The notes under the pieces are model-generated. The model did not search any database. It was not told the DNA's origin and was given only the letters and a program-made list of their open reading frames with translations. A DNA stretch of 64,000 nucleotides. Source: Candidatus Sedimenticola endophacoides (GTDB taxonomy: Bacteria; Pseudomonadota; Gammaproteobacteria; Chromatiales; Chromatiaceae). The translations under genes and the position numbers were made by a program. Location of the stretch: contig PQCP01000096.1 of NCBI GenBank assembly GCA_003062205.1, positions 1-64,000 on the forward strand. The letters are read 5' to 3'. Shown piece after piece: positions 8,972 through 19,700 of this stretch. Position 1 is the stretch's first letter; each line of letters starts with the position of its first letter.

Positions 8972-9856
8972 CTATTGGGAGAAGAGCTGGTTGTTGCTCT
9001 TGAACAGCCAGGTGCGGATGATGTCGAGCACCTGCACCTCTTCGCGTATCTCGGCCGGGAAGGGGGCGTAGGGGGCGGCCAGGCGCACGATGCGGATCGC
9101 CGCGTCGTCCAGCAGCTTGTGCCCGGAGGAGCGTTTTATGTTGATTTCGCGGATGGTGCCGTCGGTGTTGAGCGCTACGTGCAGCAGCAGGTTGCCGTAG
9201 AGGCGCCGGCGCTTCGCCTCATCCGGATAATTGAGGTTGCCGATGTGTTCCACCTTGCGGCGCCAGGCGTCGAGGTAGCTGGCGTATTTATACTCCTGGG
9301 TGCTGGCGGAGATGGTCTTGCGCTTGGGGCGCTTGGCGTAGGCACGGGTCTTCTGGTCGAGTTCCGCACTCAGGCGCTCGATCTCCTGGTTGGTGCTGGT
9401 CATCAGTCCTTCGAGGGTGAATTGCGGGGCGGGTGGCGCCTTCTCACGCTTTTTCTCTGGCGGCGGGGCCTGTTTGGTGCTGGGGCGCTGCTGGGTCAGG
9501 ACCCGTTTCGGGGTGGAGGAGTTGGGTTTTTGTTGTGGTTGTTGCGGGGGCTGGGGCCGGGGCGCGGGCAGCGCCCTCGGGGCCGGTTGCGTGGTCTGGG
9601 TGGTGGTGCGCACACGCTCGCTCTCCTCCCCGCCGCCCTGCTGGCTGCGCTGGGCCAGGAAGTCCGCCTGCTGGGGGGGTGGGCTCTTTTTCGGATTCTG
9701 GATCACCATGATTTCGATGGTCCGCTCCGGTGGCGCCTGCTTTTGCGGCTTTTCGAGGCTGAAGGTGACACCGAGGATGGTGACCGCATGGAGGGTGGCG
9801 GCAATGAACAGGGTCAGACCCAGTCGGTCGGCGGATGAGATGGCGGCTCGGGTCAT
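8972..9856 (-). CDS. TonB-family energy transducer
   Basis: A 294-residue inner-membrane protein expected to couple the proton-motive force to outer-membrane transport or another envelope process. One N-terminal membrane segment (about residues 14-33, LTLFIAATLHAVTILGVTFS) is followed by a long Pro/Gln-rich periplasmic linker (about 40-150) and a C-terminal TonB-like domain with YPDEAKRRRLYGNLLLHVAL and the IKRSSGHKLLDDAAIRIV motif. TonB3 of Pseudomonas lies at the same place beside gshB and the pilG operon and is needed for twitching motility, so a pilus-related role is plausible. The next gene, apbE, ends two bases from this start. Confidence 0.88.
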   Translation of the reverse strand: MTRAAISSADRLGLTLFIAATLHAVTILGVTFSLEKPQKQAPPERTIEIMVIQNPKKSPPPQQADFLAQRSQQGGGEESERVRTTTQTTQPAPRALPAPRPQPPQQPQQKPNSSTPKRVLTQQRPSTKQAPPPEKKREKAPPAPQFTLEGLMTSTNQEIERLSAELDQKTRAYAKRPKRKTISASTQEYKYASYLDAWRRKVEHIGNLNYPDEAKRRRLYGNLLLHVALNTDGTIREINIKRSSGHKLLDDAAIRIVRLAAPYAPFPAEIREEVQVLDIIRTWLFKSNNQLFSQ

Positions 9857-9858
9857 TA

Positions 9859-10908
9859 CTACTCTTGCAGCGGTGCACTGAGGAGGATGTTAACACCCTT
9901 TTCCATCAGCACCACCCGCTCGCGCATGGCCGGGTTCATGTGCAGGTTGCCGTCGCTGTCCACCAGCAACACATAGCGGATCCCCATCTGTCGGGCGATC
10001 CGGTGCCACTGCCCGGGGCCGGCAATGAACAGGGCGGTGGCCGCGGCGTCGGCGGTGACCGCATCGGAGTGGATCACCGTCGCCGACCGGGTGCCCTCGG
10101 CGGGGTAGCCGGTGCGGGGATCGATGATGTGGTGGTAGCGCCTGCCCTGCCAGGTGAAGTTGCGTTCGTAGTCACCGGAGGTGAAGACGCTCTCGTCGCC
10201 CTGGATCTCGACGGTGGCCAGGATCCCCTCGCCGTCGGGGTGGCGGATGCCGATGCGCCATGGCCTGCCATCCCTGGAGCCGATGGCGCGCAGGTCCCCG
10301 CCGGCGTTGACTATGGCGTCGCTCAGGCCCAGCTGGCGCAGGCGTCCGATGGCCAGGTCGATTCCGTACCCCTTGCCGAAGGCGCCGAAATCGAGTTTCA
10401 CATCGGGGTTGCGGCCGTGCAGGGTGATTCCTTCGATCTCGATGTCGCTCATGCGTGGATTACTGCGCAGCAGGGCGTCGAGACGCTCTTGGGGCGGGGG
10501 GCGGTGCCCCTCCGGGTCGTCACCGTGGAAGCCCCAGGCATCCACCAGGTGGCCGATGGCGGGGTTGAACAGGTGGTCGCTCTGTAGCGAGAGCGCCTTT
10601 CCCTTGACGATCAGCGGCAGCACGGATGGGGGCGCGGCGAAGGGTTCATCCTCGCGCAGCAACCGGTTGACCCGCCCCAGGGGGCCTGGGTCCCAGGCGT
10701 GCCAGGCATGATGCATCTTCTGGAAATCCTCCTCCAGTACCTGGGTGGCCTGCCGGGCCTCCTGTTCCGAGGCGCCGGCCAGGGTCAGGTCAACCAGGGT
10801 GCCGAAGGCGAGAAAGCGGCTGTTGCTCACATCGGGCGCCGGTTGGCAGCCGGCCAGGGCGAGCAGTGTCAGCAGCAGCAACAGACGCGGCAGCGGGGGG
10901 CGGTTCAT
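9859..10908 (-). CDS. apbE: ApbE-family FAD:protein FMN transferase, lipoprotein
   Basis: Attaches FMN covalently to a Thr or Ser of periplasmic redox proteins such as RnfG or NqrC. The 349-residue product starts with a lipoprotein signal ending LLALAGC, so it is likely anchored in the periplasm. ApbE motifs include FGTLVDLTL, LDFGAFGKGYGIDLA, NAGGDLRAIG and the HIIDPRTGYPAEG metal/FAD region. Its ATG overlaps the gshB stop by four bases (ATGA), indicating translational coupling. No Rnf or Nqr target is in the window, so the substrate is unknown. Confidence 0.93.
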   Translation of the reverse strand: MNRPPLPRLLLLLTLLALAGCQPAPDVSNSRFLAFGTLVDLTLAGASEQEARQATQVLEEDFQKMHHAWHAWDPGPLGRVNRLLREDEPFAAPPSVLPLIVKGKALSLQSDHLFNPAIGHLVDAWGFHGDDPEGHRPPPQERLDALLRSNPRMSDIEIEGITLHGRNPDVKLDFGAFGKGYGIDLAIGRLRQLGLSDAIVNAGGDLRAIGSRDGRPWRIGIRHPDGEGILATVEIQGDESVFTSGDYERNFTWQGRRYHHIIDPRTGYPAEGTRSATVIHSDAVTADAAATALFIAGPGQWHRIARQMGIRYVLLVDSDGNLHMNPAMRERVVLMEKGVNILLSAPLQE

Positions 10909-11858
10909 CGTCCGATTCGCTCCTCGATCCGGTCCATCAGGCGGTCGCCGATGTTGAGTCCGAATTGGCTGTCGAGTTCACGGATACAGGTCGGACTGGT
11001 GACGTTGATCTCGGTGAGATAGTCGCCGATGACATCCAGTCCGGCGAACAGGATTCCGCGTCGGCGCAGCTCGGGGCCGACCCGGTCGGCGATCCAGTGA
11101 TCACGCTCACTGAGCGCAACGCCCCTGCCGGTGCCGCCGGCGGCGAGGTTGCCGCGCGTCTCGCCCGGTTTCGGGATGCGTGCCAAAGCGTACGGTATCG
11201 CCTTGCCATCGACCATCAGGATGCGCTTGTCGCCGCTGTCGGCGATCTCAGGGATGAAACGCTGGGCCATCGCCAGGTGGCGGCCATTTCCGGTGAGGGT
11301 TTCGAAGATGACGTTGCAGTTGGGGTCGTCCTGCCGTACCCGGAAGATCGAGGCCCCGCCCATGGTACCCAGGGGTTTGATGATGATGTCCCGCTGCTGC
11401 TCCAGGAAGGCGCGCAACCGCTGGTGACTGCCGGTCACCAGGTTGGGCGGGCAGCACTCCGGGAACCAGGCGGTGAACAGTTTTTCGTTGCAGTCACGCA
11501 GGGCGGCAGGGCGGTTGACGACCAGCGTCCCCTCCGATTCCGCCCTTTCCAGCAGGTAGGTGGCGTAGATGTAGTCCATGTCGAAGGGTGGGTCCTTGCG
11601 CATCAGGATCACCTGCAGCTCGTCCAGCGGGCGGGTCTCGGGGGGGGCGAGCCGGAACCAGTCATTTGGGGCGTCCGTCACCTGTAGGCGGCGCATCCCG
11701 GAGTGAGCCCGCGCCCCCTCCAGGAACAGATCCTCTTGCTCCATGTACCAAAGCTCCCAGCCACGCGCCTGCGCCTGTAGCAGCATGGCGAACGTGCTGT
11801 CCTTCTTGACGTTGATGGAGCCGATGGGGTCCATCACCACACCCAGTCTGATGTTCAT
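10905..11858 (-). CDS. gshB: Glutathione synthase
   Basis: ATP-grasp ligase joining glycine to gamma-glutamylcysteine, the second step of glutathione synthesis. From the ATG at 11856-11858 the product is 317 aa, close to the E. coli enzyme. Visible signatures are VVMDPIGSINVKKDSTFAML at the N-terminus, the ATP-grasp segment IIKPLGTMGGASIF, and the C-terminal DVIGDYLTEINVTSPTC. A longer frame upstream of this ATG lacks similarity. First gene of the minus-strand gshB-apbE-tonB run and divergent from the pilG operon, as in Pseudomonas. Confidence 0.95.
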   Translation of the reverse strand: MNIRLGVVMDPIGSINVKKDSTFAMLLQAQARGWELWYMEQEDLFLEGARAHSGMRRLQVTDAPNDWFRLAPPETRPLDELQVILMRKDPPFDMDYIYATYLLERAESEGTLVVNRPAALRDCNEKLFTAWFPECCPPNLVTGSHQRLRAFLEQQRDIIIKPLGTMGGASIFRVRQDDPNCNVIFETLTGNGRHLAMAQRFIPEIADSGDKRILMVDGKAIPYALARIPKPGETRGNLAAGGTGRGVALSERDHWIADRVGPELRRRGILFAGLDVIGDYLTEINVTSPTCIRELDSQFGLNIGDRLMDRIEERIGR

Positions 11859-12243
11859 GGCGCCATCATACCCGAGCACGGCCGGTTTGTGGTCAGGCGA
11901 TGATTGTTGATCGGCGGTAGCCTTTTCAGCCACGGGAACGGGGTTGCGAGTGGTCTTCGACAGGTTGGTAAACCTTCAGGAAACCAGGAGGATAGATGTG
12001 AGTATTGGTGTTCTGCCGGAGGTTGGCTGTGAAAGGTCTTTTGCCTATTGCAGATGGCAGGGGCAATTGCTATGGTCGAATGACAAGTGCTCCGGGAAGG
12101 GGGTTCGATATGACTGAAAATCCCATGAAGCGACCGGATTTTCATCAGGAAACCGATGTCCGGTACCGATAACAAGATCATTACTCGAGGGGTGGCGCTA
12201 TGCGGCTTTTGATCCGCGCAGGTTCGGGTATGCATCATTTGGC
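11859..12243. other. Intergenic region upstream of gshB
   Basis: About 385 bases without a supportable gene. It should contain the gshB promoter on the minus strand; I could not identify a convincing -35/-10 pair. Base composition is less GC-rich than the flanking genes. Confidence 0.4.
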
Positions 12244-13033
12244 ATGCGCAGAAGTTGTCACATCGCATTTTTTGTCATTTTTGTGACGCCGTTCTCGGTT
12301 GGCGCCATTGAAGACGATGACTATCTGTTAAGGCGTATTTTGATGAAACCCGGGAAGCGGGATAAGGAGTGAGGTATCCAGGAAGGAGGGGTGGTAGTCC
12401 TCGGCTGACGGCTCGGGTTGTTCCACTGCATTGAGAGGGAAAGCTTTTTGTATGTGATGCATCAGGGGCGCTCGGAGAAGATCCGATGGATTGGGATTCC
12501 GGCTGCGTCTCGTGCGGCTGTTTCGCCGAGACCGGCCGCCAGTGTCTACCTTTCCGCCTGAAGTCGCAGAGGGGTGACGGATGGTGAAGTTGAGTTCTTT
12601 GAATTCACGGGGAGCCAGATGCGCGACGGGACGGGGATGCTGCGCGATGCGTATGCTCCAGCCGTATGTTGGCAGGGAGCGGTTCCGGGCTCCGTCAATG
12701 TCCCGTTTACCACCCTGAGCAAGAAGACGGATTACCTGGAAATGATCGGAGTACTGAAGCGTCTGGGGTCAAACCCCGGCGGAATTTCGGTCCATGACGC
12801 GCAGGCGTGAGGAGAGGGGTGTCGCCGATGGCGGCAGGAAGACGGATAAGTGGGATTTTACCGGAGCCCAGGAACTGGTACTCTGGTGCAATGGCCCACT
12901 TGCGGGCGGTTACCCCGCGCGATTAAAGGGGCTGCTCGCGGCCGGTTATCCGGCCAGTAAGCTGATTTACTATCATGGTGGCATGCAGACTTGGCAACTG
13001 TTTGGATTGACCACGGTGATTTCTGAGGGTTGA
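12244..13033 (+). pseudogene. Decayed secreted rhodanese-like protein
   Basis: Three disconnected pieces in the same direction add up to one broken gene. A 42-codon frame at 12244-12372 begins with a signal-like peptide (MRRSCHIAFFVIFVTPFSVGA) and then stops. A frame at 12574-12810 carries the rhodanese-like PGSVNVPFTTLSKK. A third frame, overlapping the end of the second, carries WDFTGAQELVLWCNGP and AGYPASKLIYYHGGMQTW, the C-terminal part of a rhodanese domain. The active-site loop, expected to hold the catalytic Cys shortly after CNGP, reads CNGPLAGGYPARL, so that Cys is missing. Frame changes plus active-site loss point to a pseudogene between gshB and pilG. Confidence 0.65.
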
Positions 13034-13134
13034 TCGATCCATTGGCCCGTTTCAAGGGGTGAATGCCCCCGAAGCCCGGATCGAAGAAGACGCTCTCTTG
13101 TCCGAGTAGAGATGTATTGAGAGGAAGTATTGCC

Positions 13135-13536
13135 ATGAGCGAGAACCTCGAAGCCGATATCTCCGGCCTCAAAGTGATGGTTATCGATGACAGCAAGACC
13201 ATCCGGCGAACCGCGGAGAGCCTGCTTAAAAAGGCGGGGTGTGAAGTGCTCACCGCAACCGATGGATTCGAGGCGCTTTCGGTGATCGCGGACAGTCATC
13301 CCGATCTGATCTTCGTCGATATCATGATGCCGCGCCTGGATGGTTACCAGACCTGCGCGTTGATCAAGCACAATCAGGAATTCAAGAGCACGCCGGTTAT
13401 TATGCTGTCGTCGAAGGATGGTCTGTTTGACCGCGCGCGGGGCCGTATTGTCGGCTCGGAGCAGTATCTGACCAAGCCGTTTACCAAGGATGAGTTGTTG
13501 GGCGCCATCCGCCGCTATGCAGTGAAGGCGGCGTGA
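13135..13536 (+). CDS. pilG: PilG, single-domain response regulator of the Chp system
   Basis: CheY-like receiver that, in Pseudomonas, is phosphorylated by the ChpA kinase and promotes pilus extension. 133 residues from the ATG at 13135, preceded by GAGAGGAAG; the frame is open further upstream but without similarity. The acidic pocket IDDSK lies near residue 18, the phospho-acceptor is Asp62 in FVDIMMPRLDG, and the conserved Lys is in YLTKPFTKDEL. First gene of pilG-pilH-pilI-pilJ-chpA-chpC and next to gshB, as in Pseudomonas. Confidence 0.94.
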   Translation: MSENLEADISGLKVMVIDDSKTIRRTAESLLKKAGCEVLTATDGFEALSVIADSHPDLIFVDIMMPRLDGYQTCALIKHNQEFKSTPVIMLSSKDGLFDRARGRIVGSEQYLTKPFTKDELLGAIRRYAVKAA

Positions 13537-13580
13537 GTTGGCAATGGATTTTGGATTATGCATCGTAACGGGGTGCTGAA

Positions 13581-14015
13581 ATGAAGGGTTTTTTCAAGAA
13601 AGGCGACGGAGCCGGAGCTGGGGTTTCCGGTGGCGCGGTGGATGGCGGTGGGGCCACCGTGCTGATCGTTGATGACTCTCCCACCGAGACCTTCGTCATC
13701 AAGAAGATTGTCGAGGGTGCGGGCTTCACCACGGCGACTGCCGAGAATGGCGAGAGTGGCGTGGCCGAGGCCAAGCGGATAAAGCCGGATGTGATTCTGA
13801 TGGATGTGGTGATGCCCGGGCTGAACGGGTTTCAGGCGACACGGCAACTGAGCAAGGATCCGGAGACCATGGGAATTCCGGTTATCATGGTGACCACTAA
13901 GGATCAGGAGACGGATCGGGCCTGGGGGCTGCGCCAGGGCGCCAAGGAGTATGTGGTCAAACCCATCGTGCCGGCTGAACTGATCAGCAAGATCGGTGCG
14001 GTACTCAACGGATAG
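13581..14015 (+). CDS. pilH: PilH, response regulator of the Chp system
   Basis: Second CheY-like receiver of the pathway, associated with pilus retraction or acting as a phosphate sink. 144 residues; the receiver core begins at ATVLIVDDSPTE and has the phospho-acceptor in ILMDVVMPGLNG and the Lys in EYVVKPIVPAEL. An N-terminal extension of about 25 residues rich in Gly (GDGAGAGVSGGAVDGGG) precedes the domain, which is longer than in typical PilH and may be a flexible linker. It follows pilG after 44 bases. Confidence 0.92.
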   Translation: MKGFFKKGDGAGAGVSGGAVDGGGATVLIVDDSPTETFVIKKIVEGAGFTTATAENGESGVAEAKRIKPDVILMDVVMPGLNGFQATRQLSKDPETMGIPVIMVTTKDQETDRAWGLRQGAKEYVVKPIVPAELISKIGAVLNG

Positions 14016-14025
14016 GGGGAGGCGT

Positions 14026-14574
14026 ATGCCGGAGCATAGCCCAGCGGATATCGTCAGGCTTCTGCGGGATATTGAAACACGTAGTCTGCTTAATGCCCAC
14101 AGCATGCCCTCCGAGAAGGAGGAGGTGCCGTTGTGGGAGGGTGTTGTCTTTATGGTGGCGGGGATGCGCGTCATCGCGCCTCTGAATGAGGTAAGGGAGA
14201 TTCTCAACTACCCATCCGCCGTTACCGTAGTGCCGGGGACCAAGCCATGGGTCCTCGGGATCGCCAACGTGCGGGGTAACCTGCTGCCGATTCTGGACCT
14301 GGAGGTGTTTCTGGGCGGGCGCGGGAAGAAGGGGTTTGGTCTCAGGAGCCGGGTGCTGGTGATTGAGCACAATGGCATTTTCGCCGGACTGCAGATCTCC
14401 GATGTGCAGGGCATGCGGCACTTTTCCGAAGAGCAGAAGACAGAGGTGCCGGTGCTGCATGAGGGCATACGACCTTATGTCGAGGAGGCCTTTGTACTGG
14501 ATACGGAGGCGCTTCCGGTGCTGAGTTTCAGTGCCATGACGGATGACCCGGAATTTCAGGTGGCCGCCGCCTGA
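14026..14574 (+). CDS. pilI: PilI, CheW-like adaptor
   Basis: CheW-domain protein coupling the chemoreceptor PilJ to the kinase ChpA. From the ATG at 14026, with GGGGGAGG just upstream, it is 182 residues. Core CheW features are MRVIAPLNEVREILNYP, VPGTKPWVLGIANVRGNLLP and ILDLEVFLG. Ten bases separate it from pilH; pilJ follows after about 106 bases. Confidence 0.92.
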   Translation: MPEHSPADIVRLLRDIETRSLLNAHSMPSEKEEVPLWEGVVFMVAGMRVIAPLNEVREILNYPSAVTVVPGTKPWVLGIANVRGNLLPILDLEVFLGGRGKKGFGLRSRVLVIEHNGIFAGLQISDVQGMRHFSEEQKTEVPVLHEGIRPYVEEAFVLDTEALPVLSFSAMTDDPEFQVAAA

Positions 14575-14680
14575 ACAGAGACAGAGTGAGCGACGGTGGC
14601 GGGTGACTTTAAAGAATCGTATTCGATATACCAAGAGATAGAAATTGCAACGCGAGTGCTCTTTCGGGAGATAGACTGAG

Positions 14681-16711
14681 ATGAAAACTAGAGGTTCAAG
14701 CGGCTCGAATAAGTTCGTCGGTTTGGTATCCGGTGGGCTGCTCATCAGCATCATAGCGGCCCTGCTGACGTTCTGGCACGTATCCACCTGGGATGCCAAC
14801 GACGAGGCGTATCTGTTGCGTGCCGCCGAACAGCGGGTGATCTCTCAACGCATCGCCAAGAGCGCCCTTTCGGCGGCGTCGGGCGACCGGGCGGCATTTG
14901 CCCAGCTGCGCACCTCGCGTGACGACTTTCAGCGGTTGGTGGATGAATTAAAACGCGGTGTGCCCCGTATAGGGTTGCCCCCTTCGCCAGGTGAGGTCGG
15001 TGTGCCATTGCGTGAGATGGAGAATGCCTGGATTGAGCTGAGGCAGAATGCCGATGATATCCTGCTCAGCAAGGAGGCGGTGCTCTCACTGCGTGAATTC
15101 ATCAGTGTGGTACGGGAGTTCATACCCCAACTGCAGGAGTTGTCCGGTGATGTGGTCAACATCCTGATTGAGGATGGCGCCCCGGGGGAACAGATTTCGA
15201 CCGCTTCCCGCCAACTGATGCTGGCTGAGCGCATCGACAAAAATGTCGCCCGGGTACTGGCGGGTGGTCAGGAGACGGCCACTGCCATCGATCAGTTCAG
15301 TCGCGACGCCGATCTCTTTTCGCGAATTCTTGACGGAATGCTCTCAGGTAATCCTCGAATGGGGGTTCAACAGATCCTTGATGAGCGGGCGACTGACAAA
15401 ATGAAGGAAGTGGTGGTGCTCTTCGGTTCCATCAACGACCACGCAACCGAGATCATCGAGATGGTTCCCGAGGTGCTGCCTGCGATGGAGGCGGCAAATG
15501 TAATCACCGAGGTTTCGGACCGTGTGAACACTGCCTCCGACAGGCTGCTGGCAGCCTATGGCGCCTCACCCGGACGTTTCGCGATCGGTGCCATCAAGGC
15601 GGGTCCTGTAATGATTGCCGTATGGGGCGGCATGGCCGTCATCTTCCTGCTTGTCCTTGGTTATTTTCAGATTACCGATGCCCAGCGTCGGGAGCTCGAC
15701 AGCAAACGGCAGAACGAGCGTAATCAGCAGGCGATTCTTCGGCTGCTGGACGAGATGGGTGATCTGGCTGAAGGTGACCTTACTGTGACGGCCACGGTTA
15801 CCGAGGATGTTACCGGGGCCATCGCAGACTCTATCAACTATGCGATTGAAGCCCTGCGCAGCCTGGTTACGACCATCAACACCACATCCGAACAGGTAAC
15901 CGCATCGGCCCAGGAGAGCCGGGCCACGGCGATGCATCTGGCCGAGGCGAGTGAGCATCAGGCGGAGCAGATCGCCAACGCCACGACGACGGTCAAAAAC
16001 ATGACCAAGACCATTGAGCAGATGTCCCGGGAGGCAACGGAGACCGCGGAGATCGCCCAGCGTTCGGTGAGCATCGCCGGTAACGGCGCCAATACGGTGC
16101 GGCGAACCATCCATGGCATGGATACCATTCGTGAGCAGATTCAGGAGACATCGAAGCGAATCAAGCGGCTGGGCGAGAGCTCCCAGGAGATTGGCGACAT
16201 CGTTGAGCTGATCGACGATATTGCCGATCAGACCAATATTCTGGCCCTGAACGCCGCCATGCAGGCGGCGATGGCCGGTGAGGCGGGTCGTGGTTTCGCG
16301 GTGGTCGCGGACGAGGTGCAACGGCTGGCGGAGCGTTCCGGTAACGCCACCAAGCAGATCGAGGCCCTGGTAAAAACCATTCAGGCCGACACCAATGAGG
16401 CGGTCTCCTCAATGGAGGCAACCACCACGGAGGTGGTCGGTGGTGCGCAGATGGCCGAGGACGCGGGTGAGGCGCTGAAGGAGATCGAAGGGGTGTCCAG
16501 CCAGATCGCAGAGCGGATTGCTCACGTCTCCGAGGCGGCGCGTTCTCAGGCCGTTGAGGCAGCGCGCATTGATGACACCATGAACGTCATCCTGGAGATT
16601 ACCTCGCAAACATCCGATGGTACCAACAACACGGCAGTCTCCATTGGTAAGCTGGCGGAGATGGCCGACGAGTTGCAGAACTCGGTTGCGGGCTTCCGGC
16701 TGCCGGAGTGA
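14681..16711 (+). CDS. pilJ: PilJ, methyl-accepting chemotaxis receptor for type IV pili
   Basis: Membrane chemoreceptor feeding signals to PilI/ChpA, 676 residues. Membrane segments at about 12-31 and 307-330 flank a periplasmic region containing two PilJ-type helical modules (e.g. [19 protein letters not shown] and [19 protein letters not shown]). A HAMP-like linker follows, then a long coiled coil with the receptor hairpin tip [17 protein letters not shown] near residue 515 and [18 protein letters not shown]. It has the classical kinase-control region. No methyltransferase gene (pilK) follows, unlike Pseudomonas. Confidence 0.95.
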   Translation: MKTRGSSGSNKFVGLVSGGLLISIIAALLTFWHVSTWDANDEAYLLRAAEQRVISQRIAKSALSAASGDRAAFAQLRTSRDDFQRLVDELKRGVPRIGLPPSPGEVGVPLREMENAWIELRQNADDILLSKEAVLSLREFISVVREFIPQLQELSGDVVNILIEDGAPGEQISTASRQLMLAERIDKNVARVLAGGQETATAIDQFSRDADLFSRILDGMLSGNPRMGVQQILDERATDKMKEVVVLFGSINDHATEIIEMVPEVLPAMEAANVITEVSDRVNTASDRLLAAYGASPGRFAIGAIKAGPVMIAVWGGMAVIFLLVLGYFQITDAQRRELDSKRQNERNQQAILRLLDEMGDLAEGDLTVTATVTEDVTGAIADSINYAIEALRSLVTTINTTSEQVTASAQESRATAMHLAEASEHQAEQIANATTTVKNMTKTIEQMSREATETAEIAQRSVSIAGNGANTVRRTIHGMDTIREQIQETSKRIKRLGESSQEIGDIVELIDDIADQTNILALNAAMQAAMAGEAGRGFAVVADEVQRLAERSGNATKQIEALVKTIQADTNEAVSSMEATTTEVVGGAQMAEDAGEALKEIEGVSSQIAERIAHVSEAARSQAVEAARIDDTMNVILEITSQTSDGTNNTAVSIGKLAEMADELQNSVAGFRLPE

Positions 16712-16787
16712 TGCGGTTCTCGAAAGGCTCGGATTTTTCTGGTGCGCCGGGTATTTTCCGACGCCCTCGTTGGAGTAAGAAGTCTGT

Positions 16788-19700
16788 ATGAGCAACGCTC
16801 AAGACAACAGTACGCTGAAATGGGTCAGGGGTGAGCTGAACTCCGCTCTGGAGTCTGCCCGGCATGCCCTTGATGACTACTTCGAGGGCATCGGCGATAG
16901 TGCTGTGCTGATTGACGAATGCATTCGACGTCTGCATCAGGTGCATGGCACGCTCCAGATGCTGCAGCTCTATGGAGCCGCCATGCTGGCGGAGGAGATG
17001 GAAACGGTAGCCGTTGGTATGCGTGACGGTGCGATGGCGCGTCCGGATGATGCCGCAGAGGCGCTCATGCTGAGCCTGATTCAGCTCCCCGACTATCTTG
17101 AGAAACTGGAGTCCGGCGTCGCCGATTCGGTGTTGCTTCTTCTGCCCATGCTGAATGAGCTGCGGGCGGTTCGCAACGCCACCCTGCTGACTGAAGTGGC
17201 TATGTTTGCTCCAGGCCTTGACGAGCGACTGGAGAGCGAACAAGTGGTCGGGGAGCCAAACGCCGGACTACAGGAGCTGGCACGGCGTATTCGACACGAT
17301 TACCACAGGGCGCTGCTTGACTGGTATCGGAATCCAGACGCAAGCGCCGGGCTGCAACGTCTCGACGCCCTGTGTGGACAGCTCGCGGATGGCGCGGGCA
17401 CCGAGCAGGTTCAACGCCATTTCAAGGCAGCCCGGGCCGTGGCGGCTGCCCTGGCCGAGGGGGCTCTGGAACCGGGCAAGGCCACCAAACTGCTATTGGG
17501 CAGGCTTGATCGGGAAATCAAACGCCTGGGAGAGGATGGGGAGTTGGCGGTTGCCCGGACGCCAGCAAATGAACACTTCAAAAACCTCCTTTACTACCTC
17601 TCCAGTGTCGACTCGGCGGATCCTTCGATAACCGAGATCCAGGAACGTTATCACCTCATGTCAGTGGCGGCCGGAGGTGCCGATCTCGACCATGCCAGGA
17701 CGGGACTTCAGGCGCCGGGCAGCGAGTTGATCGAATCCTTGCGCAGTGCCATTACCGAGAACATTGTCGCCCTCAAGGATGGGCTGGATCTCTATATCCG
17801 TGGACAGGGCAGCGACACCGACAGCCTGCGCAATATGATCCAGGAAATGGGTAAGATTGCCGACACGATGGGTATGGTCGGGCAGGGGAATCTGCGTCAA
17901 CGCCTGAAACAGCATGCCGATGGCCTGGGGGAGATGCTTGATGCGGGACGCATTCCCCAGGAGAGCGATCTGATGTCCGTGGCCAGCGGCATTCTATACG
18001 TGGAGACCTCCCTGGAGCACCTCGGAAGCCGCCGTCCGGCCATCACCAGGGAGGGTGTCGAGATCGACATTCCGGAGGGTGAATTCGAGCGGATGGTCGG
18101 TTCGGTGATGCATGAATCGCGGCTCGATATGGCCAAGTGCAGGGAGAGCCTGTCCAACTATATGGACTCTTCGGGCGAGGTTGAGAAACTGACCGAGGTT
18201 CCCAAGCGCCTGCACGAGGTGCGGGGGGCGTTTGGGATACTGAACATGGATCTGCCGGCCGATCTGGCGCGACGGCTGGAGACCTATGTTGCCGATCAGC
18301 TCATTGCCGGGAGATACGTGCCGGATGAAGGCGAGCTGGCCTTCTTCGCCGACGCGATTACCAGCATTGAGTATTTTATGGAGGCGATCGAAGAGGGGCG
18401 CGGCGTTCAGGAGAAGATTCTCGATATCGCACTGCGCTCCATGGACGAGCTGGGATTGGATGTTGGTTCCAAAAGTGGGGTGGGCGAGTATCAGCCCGAG
18501 GGGATCGACGTTGCAGGGGGTGCGATTGGCGATGAATTACCCACCGATGCGCCGGTGGGGTTTGAGGATGAGACATCCGGCGAGCACGGAGCAGAATTCG
18601 CCCAGGCCAACGAGGTCATCCCACCCACTGCCGTGGGCAAGCCGCCGCTGGAAGAGATCGATGATGAGATTCTGGAGATATTTCTGGAGGAGAGCCGGGA
18701 GGAGCTGGCCGTCATCCAGGAGTATCTTCCGCGCTGGCTTTCGGATCATGACGATGGAGATGCGCTGACCACCTTCAGGCGCTCTTTCCATACCCTCAAG
18801 GGGAGCGGCAGACTGGTTGGCGCCAGCACGATCGGTGAGTTTGCCTGGTCTGTGGAAAACCTCCTGAACCGCATTATCGATCAAACGGTGGATATTTCGC
18901 CTGAGATTGTCGCCCACATGGAAAAGACGCTCGAGGTGCTGCCGGAGCTTGTGGAATGTCAGGCCAGCGGGGTACTGCCCACTGCCGATGTCGATGGCAT
19001 GATGAAGCGAGCCTTCGCCCTTGCCGATCCCAGCACCGTGACCGGGAATGAGGGCGAAGCGGAGCCGATACCCCTGGCCGGGGCAGAGTCGCCCGAGGTT
19101 GGGGTGACGCACCCCGCGTTAGGGTCGGAAACGGGCGCTGATCCGGACCCGGTTGTTGGCATGAGGGGAACGGTTCTCGATTCTGAGTCTGAGATCGCGG
19201 CGGATCATCTTCCACCGATTGAGTTGGACGAGCCACTCTACAGCATCTTCAGCAACGAGTCTGTAACCCACATCGCTACACTCAAGGCCTATATTGAGGA
19301 GTGCGGTCGCGATCCTCTTGCCTGCCGTGTCACGCATGCGTTGACCAGGGCTCTGCACACCCTGCATGGCAGTGCCCGCATGGCAGAGGTGGAGCCGATC
19401 GCGCAGCTCAGCCGCGCACTGGAACGCCATGTCAATGATCTCAAGGAGCACGAACTTCTCGTTGACGGCGAACTGCTCTCCAACATCAGTTCGGCAGTGG
19501 ACTTGTTCCAGAGGATACTGGGTACGATCAACGTCGAGGGCGCATCTCTCCCAGAGTGGCAGGATCTGCTGCAACGGATTGACCAGGGGTATGCCCGGCT
19601 GAACACCCGATTGGCCAACGCAGAGGGTGCGCAGCACGAGTCCGGGGATGAGATGGAGGTTTCTCCGGGCAGTGGGGTGAATGTTGAAGAGATTGCCATC

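Noticed and set aside
9433..9711. Gly/Val-rich plus-strand frames over the TonB-like gene
   Set aside because: They mirror the Pro-rich linker of the TonB-like protein on the other strand.
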